Position numbers and translations under genes: made by a program
Notes under the pieces: model-generated
What the model was told of the DNA's origin: nothing
Database searches by the model: none
What the model saw: the letters and a program-made list of their open reading frames with translations, nothing else
Shown here: piece after piece, positions 8,442-17,168 of the stretch
Layout of the letters: every line of letters begins with the position of its first letter
Numbering within the stretch: position 1 is the first letter of the stretch
Assembly: GCF_027923555.1 (NCBI RefSeq)
Contig: NZ_AP025523.1
Location: forward strand, 3,290,484-3,354,483
Source of the DNA: Vulcanimicrobium alpinum
GTDB taxonomy: Bacteria > Vulcanimicrobiota > Vulcanimicrobiia > Vulcanimicrobiales > Vulcanimicrobiaceae
Length of the DNA stretch: 64,000 nt
Reading direction: 5' to 3'

Positions 8442-11400
8442 GCGGCCTGCCGGCGTTCGCACTGCGGCGCAAAAGCCTCGTCCTCGCGGGCCTCCTGCTC
8501 GCGATCTTCTGGTCGCTTTACGCCGGCGCAACGATGCAGCGGCGCGAGGATCCGGGAACGACCCAACGGCAGACCGCGATCGTCACCGTCTTCCCCGGCG
8601 CGACGACGCACGACGTCGAGCAGCTCGTCACCAAGAAAATCGCCGACGCGATGCGCGGCGTGACGCACGTGCTGCACGTCGAAGGGACGTCGCGGCCGGG
8701 AATCTCCGAAGTCGACGTCGTTTTCGACGACGTCATCAACGAAGCCGGACCGACGCTGCGCGACGTGCGCGACCGTCTCGGCGACGTCTCGCCGCAGCTG
8801 CCGCCCGGCGTCCAGCCGTCGATCGTCGACGACGTGTGGAAGACCTATCCGGTCGTCCTCGGCGTTCGCCAGGACGGCGCGACGCCGCGCGAGCTGCGCG
8901 ACGCGGCGAAACGCCTTGCCGATCGCATCTCGCGCCAGCGCGACGTCGGCTTCGTCAAACTCGTCGGCGAACAGGTGCAGCAGGTCAACGTCGATCTCGA
9001 CGTCGCCGGCCTGCAGCATTACGCGATCGGCGCCGCCGACGTGGTCAACGCGCTCGCCGCGCGCAACGGGTTCGTCCCCGCCGGTTTAGTCGCGGTCGAC
9101 GGACGGCTCGCGCAGGTCGACCCCTCCGACGCGCTGCGCGGCGTCGCCGACGTCGCGGCGACCAGCGTCGCGCCGGTGGGCGGACGCGCGGTGCGCGTGG
9201 GCGACCTCGCGCAGGTCGGCGCCGCCTATCCCGATCCGCCGAGCGAACTGGTGCGAGTCGACGGCGAGCCCGGCATCGCGATCGCGGTGCAGGCGAAGGA
9301 GACGTCGTCGCTCACCGATCTGGGGCCCGAGGTGAAGGACGCGATCGCGGCGGAGCGGTCGCGCTGGCCGGCCGGGACGCACGTCGCGTTCATCGCCGAT
9401 CAGCCGCGCTCCGTCGACGACCGCATCGCCGACTTCGGGCTCAACCTGCTGCTCGCGGTGGCGATCGTGACCGGTCTGGTCTCGCTGTTCATGGGACTGC
9501 GCAACGGGATCCTCGTCGGTATCACGGTCGTGCTCACGATCGCGCTCACGTTCGGCGCGATCAAACTGCTCTCGGTCGACATCAATCAGATCTCGGTCCT
9601 CGCGCTGATCATCTCGCTCGGCATCATCGTCGACGCGGGGATCGTCGCGATCGACAACATCGAACACCACCTGCGTCTGGGCGAAGACCGTGCGACCGCG
9701 TCGGCGCGCGGCGTCGCGACACTGTGGATGCCGCTGCTCACCTCGACGCTCGTCGCGATGTCGTCGTTCCTGCCGTTCCGCTTGATGGGCGGCGGGATCG
9801 GCGACTTCGTCCGCGATCTCGCGGTGGTGACCTGCGTCTCGCTCGCGATGTCGCTGGTGGTCGCGTACTTCGTCACGCCGATCCTCGGCGAGTGGTTCGC
9901 GGTGCCTTCGTCGCAGATCGGGCAGACGTCGATCTTCGACCGCTTCCTCGACGCCGTGCGCGCGCGCTACGTCCCGCTCGCGACGGCCTCGCTGCACCGC
10001 CCGTGGATCACCGTCGGCGCGGCGACCGGCGCGGTGGTGCTCGCGGTGCTGTGGCTCCCGCACCTGGGCGTGCAGTTCTTCCCCTCAGCTGACCGCGCGC
10101 AGTTCTTCATCGAAGTGAATGCGCCCGACGGGACCGATATCCGCTCGACCGCGCGGATCGCCGCAAACGTCGAGCGCGCGGTGCGCGCGCAGCCCGGCGT
10201 CACCGTCGTCGGCTCGTTCGTCGGCGCCGGCGCGCCGCGCTTCTATTACAACGTGCTGCAGCAGCAGCCCAAACCGTCGTACGCGCAGATCCTCGTCGAC
10301 ACGAGCGACATCGCAAGCGCGAACCGTCTCGTCGCGACGCTCGCACCGCACTTGCGTGCAGAAGTCCCCGGCGCGCGCATCGACGTGAAGAAACTCGAAC
10401 AGGGTCCGCCGGTCGGTGCGCCGATTCAACTGCGTCTGCAAGGCGACGATCCGGATGCGCTCGCGCGCTCGGCGGCGATCCTGCGCAGTACGCTCGCCGC
10501 GGTGCCGGGGACCGTCGCGGTGCGCGACTCGCTCGGTCAGCCGACGACGACGCTCGCCGCGCGCATCGACCCGCAGCGCGTCGCCGAAACCGGCCTTAAC
10601 GCTGCCGACGTGCAGCGGACCGTCGCGCTGGCGTTCGGCGGCACGACCGCCACGGCGATTCGCGAAGCCGACCGTCAAACGCCGGTCGTCGTGCGGCTTC
10701 CGCCCGCGCGGCGCGGCAACGCGTCGGCGTTCGGAAGCCTCGCGGTGCACGGCGTCCCGCTCGCCGAGGTCGCGACGCTGGCACCCGCGACGCAGACCAG
10801 CGTCGCGACCTACCGCGACGGTTCCCCGACGGTGACGGTGCTGGCCGACGTGGAGGGCCGCCTGGCGAGCGACGTGCTGGCGCAGTTCCGGCGCGCGGCG
10901 AACGGGATCCGCCTGCCCGACGGCGTGCGGCTCACGGTTGCGGGCGAGGACGAGCAGACGGCGACCTCGTTCCGAAACCTGCTCGTCGCCGTCATCGTAG
11001 GACTGTTGATCAACCAGATGATCCTGCTGTGGGAGTTCCGCACGCTGCGGCTCTCGCTGGTCGTGCTCTCCGCCGTCCCGCTCGGGCTCGCGGGCGCGAT
11101 CGCGGGGCTCGCGCTGACGGGTCAGCACTTCGGGTTCGTCGCATCGCTCGGCATCGCGAGCCTGGGCGGGATCGTCACCAATCACGCCATCGTGCTGTTC
11201 GAATACGCAAAGAGGGAAATGGAGGCCGGCGAACCCATGGAGCGCGCCTTGATCCTGGCCGGAACCACCCGGCTGCGGCCGATCATGCTGACCGTCCTCG
11301 CGTCGATCGCGGGGCTGCTCCCGCTCGCGTTCTCGGCGCAAACGCTGTGGCGGCCGTTCTGCTGGGCCGTGATCTTCGGCCTGGGCGGGTCGATGCTGAT

Positions 11401-11506
11401 GACCCTCGTCGCGATCCCCGCGATCTACCGGATCGTCGCCGGCCGCGGCTTTGCACCGGGCGCGCAGCGTCAGCCCTCCCGCGAACTGGCGGGTGCGGTG
11501 TCGTGA
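8438..11506 (+). CDS. RND efflux pump permease (AcrB/HAE1-like)
   Basis: A 1022-residue inner-membrane proton-driven efflux pump. The usual layout is seen: TM1 (SLVLAGLLLAIFWSLYAGAT), a first periplasmic domain, TM2-TM6 including SVLALIISLGIIVDAGIVAI, a second large periplasmic domain, and TM8-TM12 including LASLGGIVTNHAIVLFEYAK. In TM4 the two adjacent proton-relay aspartates of AcrB (VDDA) are reduced to one: here VDAG, with a further Asp five residues on (AIDN). It is translated from an ATG overlapping the adaptor stop and its own stop overlaps the next gene by GTGA. It probably exports lipophilic compounds; the specific substrate is unknown. Confidence 0.92.
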   Translation: MSGLPAFALRRKSLVLAGLLLAIFWSLYAGATMQRREDPGTTQRQTAIVTVFPGATTHDVEQLVTKKIADAMRGVTHVLHVEGTSRPGISEVDVVFDDVINEAGPTLRDVRDRLGDVSPQLPPGVQPSIVDDVWKTYPVVLGVRQDGATPRELRDAAKRLADRISRQRDVGFVKLVGEQVQQVNVDLDVAGLQHYAIGAADVVNALAARNGFVPAGLVAVDGRLAQVDPSDALRGVADVAATSVAPVGGRAVRVGDLAQVGAAYPDPPSELVRVDGEPGIAIAVQAKETSSLTDLGPEVKDAIAAERSRWPAGTHVAFIADQPRSVDDRIADFGLNLLLAVAIVTGLVSLFMGLRNGILVGITVVLTIALTFGAIKLLSVDINQISVLALIISLGIIVDAGIVAIDNIEHHLRLGEDRATASARGVATLWMPLLTSTLVAMSSFLPFRLMGGGIGDFVRDLAVVTCVSLAMSLVVAYFVTPILGEWFAVPSSQIGQTSIFDRFLDAVRARYVPLATASLHRPWITVGAATGAVVLAVLWLPHLGVQFFPSADRAQFFIEVNAPDGTDIRSTARIAANVERAVRAQPGVTVVGSFVGAGAPRFYYNVLQQQPKPSYAQILVDTSDIASANRLVATLAPHLRAEVPGARIDVKKLEQGPPVGAPIQLRLQGDDPDALARSAAILRSTLAAVPGTVAVRDSLGQPTTTLAARIDPQRVAETGLNAADVQRTVALAFGGTTATAIREADRQTPVVVRLPPARRGNASAFGSLAVHGVPLAEVATLAPATQTSVATYRDGSPTVTVLADVEGRLASDVLAQFRRAANGIRLPDGVRLTVAGEDEQTATSFRNLLVAVIVGLLINQMILLWEFRTLRLSLVVLSAVPLGLAGAIAGLALTGQHFGFVASLGIASLGGIVTNHAIVLFEYAKREMEAGEPMERALILAGTTRLRPIMLTVLASIAGLLPLAFSAQTLWRPFCWAVIFGLGGSMLMTLVAIPAIYRIVAGRGFAPGAQRQPSRELAGAVS

Positions 11507-11991
11507 CCGACGAGAGCCTCTTCTACCGCCGGTTCATCGAAGACGTGCGCCGCTGCGCGGCGGGGCGCGCGCCGGCGTCGGTGGCCGAGATCGACCTCCG
11601 CGTCCAAGCCGCGCTCGCCGCGCCGCCGCAGCAGCGCGAGAGCCGCTGGGCGCGCGTCGTCGCGGCCGTCGGGGATCTCCTGACCGCCTTCAACGGCCGC
11701 AGCGCGGCGGCGGGACGGCTGCGCGAGTTTCTGCGCGAGAACGCCGACCTCGAACGCCCGCGCGACGTCGCAATCACCGACTTCCGGTTCGTCCAGCGGG
11801 TGGACGGCGTTCTGCGGCTGCGCGACGGCCGCCGCGTCCTGATGTCCGCGCGCATCCCGCGGGCCGCGGACGCGTCGCTCGACGAAGTCGTCGCGGCGCC
11901 GGCGCGGCGCGCAGCGGAGTGGACGGTCTACGGGCTGTGCGGCGGCGCCGCTGCCGCCGCGCTGTGGTTCGCGTTCGTCGTGCCCGTGTGA
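11503..11991 (+). CDS. Small protein with C-terminal membrane anchor, RND operon
   Basis: A 162-residue protein I cannot assign to a family. It starts at a GTG overlapping the pump stop (GTGA), so it is coupled to the efflux operon. The bulk is soluble and charged, with a repeated RFIEDVRR / LREFLREN type of helical pattern and an FRFVQRVDGVLRLRDGRRVL segment that looks like a small beta unit. The last 25 residues (TVYGLCGGAAAAALWFAFVV) form a single hydrophobic helix ending in PV. It could be an accessory or assembly factor for the pump; this is inferred from position only. Confidence 0.72.
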   Translation: MTDESLFYRRFIEDVRRCAAGRAPASVAEIDLRVQAALAAPPQQRESRWARVVAAVGDLLTAFNGRSAAAGRLREFLRENADLERPRDVAITDFRFVQRVDGVLRLRDGRRVLMSARIPRAADASLDEVVAAPARRAAEWTVYGLCGGAAAAALWFAFVVPV

Positions 11992-12004
11992 CGGCGCGGA
12001 CGGC

Positions 12005-13213
12005 ATGAACCGCGCGACGCTGCTGCGGCTGCTGCCGATCCTCGGCATCACGTTCATCGACATCTTCGGCTTCAGCATGCTGTTGCCGCTGCTGCCGTTT
12101 TTCGTCAAGCATTTCGGCGCCGCCGACGTCGTCGTCGGCTGGGTTGCGGCGACGTACTCGATCTGTCAGCTGATCGCAGGCCCGCTGTGGGGAAATCTCA
12201 GCGACCGCATCGGGCGCAAAGCCGTGCTGATCGTCTCGCAGGTCGGCGCGACGATCGGCTGGGCGCTGCTGGGATTCGCGCCAACGATCGCGTGGGTCTT
12301 CGCGTCGCGCGCAATCGAAGGGCTCAGCGGCGGCAACCTCGGCGTCACCCAAGCGTACATCGGCGACTTGGTCGAGCCCGCGCAGCGCGGCCGCGCGTTC
12401 GCGCTCCTCGGCGCGGCGTTCAGCGCAGGGTTCGTCTTCGGACCCGCGCTCGCCGGCTGGCTCGCGAGCGCGTACGGGTTCTCGACGCCGTTCTTCGTCG
12501 CCGCCGGACTGCAGGCGCTTACGCTCGTGCTGACGATCGTGCTGCTTCCAGACTCGCGCGCCGGCGCGACCGAAGAGGCGAAGAACGTCGCGACCCCGCG
12601 CGACATTGTCGTCGCACTCGCCGACCGGCGCGTCGCGCCGGTGCTCTGGCTGCGGCTGGTGTTCGTGCTCGGCATGTACGGATGGTTCGGAGCGATGGCG
12701 CTCGTGCTGAACCGTCAATTGGGCTGGGGTGTGAGCGATACGAGCTTCGTCTTCGCGATCTTCGGCGTGTTCCAAGTCGTGCTGCAATTGACAGCGACCG
12801 GGAAGACGGTCGACGGAATGGGCAACCGCGCAGCGACGAATTTGGCGATCGCGATCCTGGCCGGCGCGTTCGCGCTGATATCGTTCGCGACGTCGCTCCC
12901 GCTCGCGATCGTCTTCATGATCCTCTTCGGCGTCGGCATGAGCTTGGCGAACTCCGCGTTCCCCGCGCTCGCCTCGGGGGTGGCGCCCGAAGACCGGCGC
13001 GGCACGGTGCTCGGCGTTTTCTCGGGGCTCGACAGCCTGGCGGGTTTTCTGATGCCGCCGCTCGTCACCGGCGTGCTGGGCGCGTACGGGGTGCGTCCGG
13101 CGGTGGCGATCGTCTTTGGCCTGCTCGTCACGGCGCTCGCGATCGGGCTCGCGCAGTCGCGCACCGTCACGCCGCGGCTCGTGCGCGTCGCCGAATCCGC
13201 GGCGCCGAAGTAA
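12005..13213 (+). CDS. MFS transporter, TetA-like exporter
   Basis: A 402-residue twelve-helix major facilitator. The first helix reads LLPILGITFIDIFGFSMLLP and motif A between TM2 and TM3 is GNLSDRIGRK, both typical of the TetA/drug:H+ antiporter 1 branch. RAIEGLSGGNLGVTQAYIGD in TM4 matches the antiporter motif region. It would expel a small drug-like molecule in exchange for protons. It lies 13 bp behind the anchored small protein and reads in the same direction as the RND genes, so it probably belongs to the same efflux transcription unit. No adjacent ribosome site stronger than GGACGGC is visible. Confidence 0.9.
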   Translation: MNRATLLRLLPILGITFIDIFGFSMLLPLLPFFVKHFGAADVVVGWVAATYSICQLIAGPLWGNLSDRIGRKAVLIVSQVGATIGWALLGFAPTIAWVFASRAIEGLSGGNLGVTQAYIGDLVEPAQRGRAFALLGAAFSAGFVFGPALAGWLASAYGFSTPFFVAAGLQALTLVLTIVLLPDSRAGATEEAKNVATPRDIVVALADRRVAPVLWLRLVFVLGMYGWFGAMALVLNRQLGWGVSDTSFVFAIFGVFQVVLQLTATGKTVDGMGNRAATNLAIAILAGAFALISFATSLPLAIVFMILFGVGMSLANSAFPALASGVAPEDRRGTVLGVFSGLDSLAGFLMPPLVTGVLGAYGVRPAVAIVFGLLVTALAIGLAQSRTVTPRLVRVAESAAPK

Positions 13214-13231
13214 CCCGGTCCGTCGCCGCGC

Positions 13232-13396
13232 TTGGAGTTTGCGCCGACGCGTCCGCACGGGCCATATCACGACGTACTCAGCGGCGGAAACGGCACGTAC
13301 GCCGCTGCGCCCGGCTCCGACTACACCACCGGCCTGGGCAGCGTCGACGTCGACGCACTGAACGCGATCGTCGGACACGAACTTCCGCCCCTCCGG
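13232..13396 (+). pseudogene. C-terminal remnant of a sedolisin (S53) peptidase
   Basis: A short frame reads YHDVLSGGNGTYAAAPGSDY then TTGLGSVDVDALN. This is the conserved C-terminal calcium-binding block of sedolisin/kumamolisin-type serine-carboxyl peptidases (pattern DI.SG.NG.Y.A..G.D..TG.GS), an acid-active secreted protease family. The rest of the enzyme, including the Glu/Asp pair and the Ser nucleophile, is missing: the upstream sequence is the MFS gene. The remnant carries no signal peptide and no obvious start besides a TTG at 13232, and it runs into a hairpin at 13406. I read it as the tail of a deleted gene. Confidence 0.68.
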
Positions 13397-13405
13397 CGAC
13401 TGCAG

Positions 13406-13433
13406 AGAGGGCGCCTCGCACGAGGCGCCCTCT
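13406..13433. terminator. Strong hairpin between convergent genes
   Basis: A perfect 13-bp inverted repeat (13406-13418 with 13421-13433, G+C-rich, CA tip) lies between the sedolisin remnant and the stop of the minus-strand gene at 13443. Only short T runs flank it, so it may act as a bidirectional terminator or mRNA 3' stabiliser rather than a canonical T-tract terminator. Confidence 0.6.
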
Positions 13434-13442
13434 TCTGCGTCG

Positions 13443-13910
13443 TCAGAGACCGAGGTCGCTCAGCCCGGGATGATCGTCGGGACGGCGCGCCCCCTCCCAA
13501 CGGAAGAGCCGCGCGCTCTCCGCGATCGGCACGTCGTTGATGCTCGCCTCGCGGCGCCGCATCAAGCCGTCGGGCGCGAACTCCCACTGCTCGTTGCCGT
13601 GGCTGCGGAACCACGCGCCGGCCTCGTCGTGCCATTCGTACGCGAAGCGCACGGCGATGCGGTTGCCGTGAAACGCCCAGACCTCTTTGATCAGCCGGTA
13701 GTCGCGCTCGCGCGACCACTTGCGCTCGAGAAACGCCGCAATCGCGTCGCGGCCGGAGAAGAACTCCGAGCGGTTGCGCCAGCGGCTGCCCTCGGAATAC
13801 GCGCCGGCGACGCGTTGCGGATCGCGGGAGTTCCACGCGTCTTCGGCGAGCCGCGCTTTCGTCGTCGCGGTCTCGGCGGTGAACGGCGGAAGCGGGGGGC
13901 GTTCGGTCAT
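13443..13910 (-). CDS. NTF2-like protein (DUF1348 family)
   Basis: A 155-residue nuclear-transport-factor-2-like cone. It shows the family signature: [47 protein letters not shown]-like [19 protein letters not shown] and [19 protein letters not shown]. Members of this DUF1348/SnoaL-like group are widespread soluble proteins without a settled reaction. It starts at ATG 13910, 31 bp behind the AhpD-like gene on the same strand, and probably shares its transcript and regulator. Full family length is present. Confidence 0.85.
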   Translation of the reverse strand: MTERPPLPPFTAETATTKARLAEDAWNSRDPQRVAGAYSEGSRWRNRSEFFSGRDAIAAFLERKWSRERDYRLIKEVWAFHGNRIAVRFAYEWHDEAGAWFRSHGNEQWEFAPDGLMRRREASINDVPIAESARLFRWEGARRPDDHPGLSDLGL

Positions 13911-13941
13911 GCGGAGTTCGACGACGTCGCGGTGGCCGCTC

Positions 13942-14493
13942 TCACGCGCGGGACAATTCGGCGGCATGGACGACCGGGAAATCAATCTCGGTGCCGGCGA
14001 CGACGTTGAGGTAGTTGGTGAAGACGTTGAGCGCGACGTTGCCGACGATCTCGACGAGCTCGGCGTTGCTGATGCCGGCTGCCCGAGCCTGCACGACGGC
14101 CTCGGCGCCGACGTGTCCGCGTTCGCGCACGATCGCAACCGCGAGCCGGACGATTGCGTCGATCTTCGGCTCGGCGGCGTCACCCGAGCGCGCCCGGCGA
14201 ACGTCGTCGTCGTTCAGGCCGGCCTGTTTGCCGAGGTACGTGTGCGCCGAGAGACAGTAGTCGCAGCCGTTCGTCTGGGCGACGGCAAGCGCGATCTGTT
14301 CGCGAACGCGCGCGTTCAGCCGGCCCTTTGCGAGGGAGCCGCTGAGCTGAACGAGACCGTTGAGCGCGGCCGCCGAATTCGCGGCGACGCGGAACATGTT
14401 GGGCGTGACGCCGAGCTGTGCGTTGACGGCGGCGAGGATCCGTTTCGCGTCGTCCGGCGCGGTTGCGGGATCGACGGCGTTGAGACTGGACAT
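13942..14493 (-). CDS. Carboxymuconolactone decarboxylase / AhpD-like peroxidase
   Basis: A 183-residue all-helical AhpD-fold protein with the redox motif in [19 protein letters not shown]: CxxC followed by the conserved His. It matches the alkylhydroperoxidase-like core (peroxidase-related proteins) rather than true decarboxylase. Such proteins reduce peroxides or act as redox partners. The ATG at 14493 follows AGGAG with good spacing. It is divergent from the TetR gene at 14626 and the intergenic region carries a 14-bp perfect palindrome, so it is the likely repression target, together with the downstream NTF2-like gene. An in-frame upstream extension is possible but has no ribosome site. 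Confidence 0.87.
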   Translation of the reverse strand: MSSLNAVDPATAPDDAKRILAAVNAQLGVTPNMFRVAANSAAALNGLVQLSGSLAKGRLNARVREQIALAVAQTNGCDYCLSAHTYLGKQAGLNDDDVRRARSGDAAEPKIDAIVRLAVAIVRERGHVGAEAVVQARAAGISNAELVEIVGNVALNVFTNYLNVVAGTEIDFPVVHAAELSRA

Positions 14494-14527
14494 GGGTGTG
14501 TGCTCCTGGAACGATCGGCGGTAGGGT

Positions 14528-14556
14528 TTGTTATTTAACCGAACGTTCGGTACAAT
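14528..14556 (+). promoter_or_regulatory. TetR promoter with palindromic operator in the spacer
   Basis: TTGTTA (14528-14533), a 17-bp spacer and TACAAT (14551-14556) form a promoter toward the TetR gene. The spacer is filled by the perfect palindrome ACCGAACGTTCGGT (14538-14551), which would place a bound TetR dimer across the polymerase site. The AT-rich composition contrasts with the flanks. The same palindrome would also cover the minus-strand promoter of the AhpD-like gene. Confidence 0.78.
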
Positions 14557-14625
14557 ACGGCACGAAGCCGCCGCTGTCAAGCCCCTTTCCGGAAACGACG
14601 GTCCGGACGCCGAAGGGCGAACCCG

Positions 14626-15192
14626 ATGCCTGCTGCCCTGGTCCCGCGTGACGAAGTCGTCGCGCGCCTTCAGAACGTGTTTCGCGAACGCGGATACGAC
14701 GGCGCGTCGCTGAGCGAACTCTCGCGCGCGACGGGGCTGGGGAAGAGCAGCCTCTACCACTACTTTCCCGGCGGTAAAGACGACATGGCGATCGCCGTCC
14801 TCGAACGCGTCGACGCCTGGATGCGCGACCGCGCCTTGCTCCCGCTGCGTGGGGAAGGGCCGCCGCCCAAGCGGCTGCGCGCGATGCTGCGCGCGCTCGA
14901 CACCTTCTACGGCGGCGGCCGCGACGCGTGCCTGCTCGGCACGCTTGTCCTCGGCGGCGGCCGCACGCGATTTCAGCAGTATCTCAAGGACGCGTTCAGC
15001 GGCTGGGTCGGCGCACTGCGCGATCTGGCAGTCGAGGCCGGCGTCCCGGCGCGCATCGCGCGCGACCGCGCCGAAGACGTCGTCGTCCGCATCGAGGGCG
15101 CGCTGATCCTCGCCGGTGCGCTCGACGATCCGGCGCCGTTTCGGCGCGCGCTGCGCGCGGCGGAACGCGATCTGCTCGAGGGCGCGGCGTGA
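14626..15192 (+). CDS. TetR-family regulator (LmrA/YxaF-like)
   Basis: A 188-residue TetR protein. The helix-turn-helix is LQNVFRERGYDGASLSELSR plus ATGLGKSSLYHYFPGGKDDM, and the C-terminal domain with GRDACLLGTLVLGGGRTRF fits the LmrA/YxaF type where a CLLG segment lines the ligand site. It sits divergent from the AhpD/NTF2-like genes and its GTGA overlap with the CoA-transferase couples the two. It probably binds the 14538-14551 palindrome and controls both directions; its inducer is unknown. Confidence 0.9.
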   Translation: MPAALVPRDEVVARLQNVFRERGYDGASLSELSRATGLGKSSLYHYFPGGKDDMAIAVLERVDAWMRDRALLPLRGEGPPPKRLRAMLRALDTFYGGGRDACLLGTLVLGGGRTRFQQYLKDAFSGWVGALRDLAVEAGVPARIARDRAEDVVVRIEGALILAGALDDPAPFRRALRAAERDLLEGAA

Positions 15193-16328
15193 CGGACGGC
15201 GGGGCGCCGCTCGCCGGCGTGCGCGTCGTCGATCTGACGACCGTGGTTGCAGGACCGTGGGCGACGCATCTGCTCGCCGGATACGGCGCCGACGTGATCA
15301 AAATCGAGCCGCCGGAAGGCGACATCATGCGCTACGCCCCGCCCGGACGTCATCCGACGATGGGGCCGGAGTTTTTGCACATGAACGCCGGGAAGCGCAG
15401 CGTCGCACTCGACTTGAAAACCGGTGCGGGACGCGAAGAGGCGCTCGCGCTGATCGCAGGCGCCGACGTCTTCCTCACCAACGTGCGGCCGGCGGCGATG
15501 GAGCGCCTCGGCCTCGCGTATGCGGACGCAAAGCGCGCGAATCCCGAGATCGTCTACGTCGGAATCGTCGGGTTCGACCAGCGCGGGCCGTACGCGGCCC
15601 GCCCGGCCTACGACGACCTCATCCAGGGCGGCTGCGGCCTGGCGTCGCTCTTCGCGCACACGGGCGGCGAACCGCGCTACATCCCGAGTCTGATCGCCGA
15701 CCGCATCACCGGGATCACGGCCGCGAACGCGGTGCTGGCGGCGCTCTTCGCGCGCGAGCGCGGCAACGGCGGTGCGTCGATCGAGATCCCGATGTTCGAG
15801 ACGATGGCGGAACTCGTGCTGGCCGATCATCTCGGCGGCCACACGTACGTTCCGCCCGCCGGCGACTACGGCTACCAGCGCATTCTTACGCCGCACCGCC
15901 GCCCGTACCGCACGAGCGACGGATACGTCTGCGTCCTGCTCTACACGCCGGCGCAGTGGCAGCGCTTCTTCACCGCCGCGGGCCGCGCCGAGCAGTACGC
16001 CGCCGAACCGCGGCTGAGCGACGATGCGATGCGGCGCGAACACTACGATTACGCGTACGCGGTGGTCGCCGATATCGTCGCGATGCGGACGTCGGCGGAA
16101 TGGCTCGTGCTGCTCGAATCGATCGATGTGCCGTTCATGCCGCTGCACGACGTCGCGAGCTTGCTCGACGATCCGCAGATCGCCGCGACCGGATTCGTCG
16201 AAGAGCGCGACCATCCGACCGAAGGCCGGATCCGCACCCTGCGCACGCCGATTCGCTGGGACGCGCTCGACGACGTCGACCTGCGCCCCGCCCCAAACCT
16301 CGGCGAACACAACCGCACGCAGCGCTGA
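15189..16328 (+). CDS. CaiB/BaiF family III CoA-transferase
   Basis: A 379-residue enzyme that moves CoA between carboxylic acids. It begins GAPLAGVRVVDLTTVVAGPW, the standard family III start, followed by LLAGYGADVIKIEPPEGD and HMNAGKRSVALDLKTGAGRE. The catalytic Asp is expected in the VRPAAMERLGLAY...GFDQRGPYAARPAYDDLIQG region (AYDDLIQ, the usual Asp after P-x-Y). It starts at a GTG overlapping the TetR stop. The gene converges on the SDR at 16332 with a three-base gap and no terminator. It fits acyl-CoA catabolism together with the minus-strand acyl-CoA dehydrogenase cluster nearby; its acid substrate is not evident. Confidence 0.9.
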   Translation: MTDGGAPLAGVRVVDLTTVVAGPWATHLLAGYGADVIKIEPPEGDIMRYAPPGRHPTMGPEFLHMNAGKRSVALDLKTGAGREEALALIAGADVFLTNVRPAAMERLGLAYADAKRANPEIVYVGIVGFDQRGPYAARPAYDDLIQGGCGLASLFAHTGGEPRYIPSLIADRITGITAANAVLAALFARERGNGGASIEIPMFETMAELVLADHLGGHTYVPPAGDYGYQRILTPHRRPYRTSDGYVCVLLYTPAQWQRFFTAAGRAEQYAAEPRLSDDAMRREHYDYAYAVVADIVAMRTSAEWLVLLESIDVPFMPLHDVASLLDDPQIAATGFVEERDHPTEGRIRTLRTPIRWDALDDVDLRPAPNLGEHNRTQR

Positions 16329-16331
16329 GCG

Positions 16332-17108
16332 CTACATGCCGGTGTCGATGGTGACGCCGCCGTCGATGACGATGGTTTGGCCGGTGACGAACGCTCCGGC
16401 GCGGGCGGCGAGGTAGATCGCGGCGCCGGCGATGTCGTCGGGATCGGCGAGGCGGCGCAGCGCGGTGCGGCGGATCGTCGGTTCGGCGATCTCCGGATTG
16501 TCCCAAAGCGCGCGCGCGAAGTCGGTCTTCACGATCCCCGGCGCGATGCAGTTGACGCGGATCCCGTGCGGGCCCCATTCCACCGCGAGGCTTCGCGCGA
16601 GTCCGATCAACGCGGTCTTGGAGACGGCGTACGCGCCGATGACGTTGGTGCCGCTGAGCCCGGCGATGCTCGAGAGGAAGAGCGCCGCACCGCCGCCGCG
16701 CTCGGCCATGCGCGGAAACGCCAGGTTCGCGAGCCACAGCGTGCTGCGCACGTTGCTGTTCATGATGCGGTCCCACGCGTCGTCGGTGATCCCCGCGAGC
16801 GGTCCGTAGTACGGGTTCACGGCGGCGTTCGCCACGAGGATGTCGATGCCGCCGAAGTGCGCGACGGTCTGCGCGACCAGCGCTTCGAGCTGGACGCGCT
16901 TGCCGACGTGCGCCGCGATCGCGACCGCGTCGCCGCCGGCGCCGCGCAGTTCCTGCGCGACCGTTTCGCACGAGGCGGCGTCGCGGCTCGAGATCACAAC
17001 GCGGGCGCCGCGCTGCGCGTACCGAGTCGCGATCGCACGACCGATCCCGCGTGACGAGCCGGTGACGATGGCGACCTTGCCGGCCAGATCGAAGAGATCG
17101 TCGCTCAT
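16332..17108 (-). CDS. SDR-family oxidoreductase, FabG-like
   Basis: A 258-residue classical SDR: TGSSRGIG at residues 16-23, NAA at 94-96, Ser147 in LSSIAG, Tyr160 and Lys164 in YAVSK, and a C-terminal GQTIVIDGGVTIDTGM as in FabG-like reductases. It probably acts on a hydroxyacyl or oxo-acyl intermediate. I use the ATG at 17108; a GTG three codons upstream is in frame. It lies 60 bp downstream of the APH-kinase gene on the same strand and may be the last gene of that operon. It converges with the CoA-transferase. Confidence 0.88.
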   Translation of the reverse strand: MSDDLFDLAGKVAIVTGSSRGIGRAIATRYAQRGARVVISSRDAASCETVAQELRGAGGDAVAIAAHVGKRVQLEALVAQTVAHFGGIDILVANAAVNPYYGPLAGITDDAWDRIMNSNVRSTLWLANLAFPRMAERGGGAALFLSSIAGLSGTNVIGAYAVSKTALIGLARSLAVEWGPHGIRVNCIAPGIVKTDFARALWDNPEIAEPTIRRTALRRLADPDDIAGAAIYLAARAGAFVTGQTIVIDGGVTIDTGM

Positions 17109-17168
17109 CCCGCGCACTTCCGCCGCCCCACGCGGAAGCCTCTCGTCACGCCCCGTCGCCGGGGGCCG

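Noticed and set aside
13406-13433. Hairpin at 13406 as an attachment site or transposon end
   Set aside because: It is a simple GC-rich stem between convergent genes with no partner repeat; a terminator is the simpler reading.
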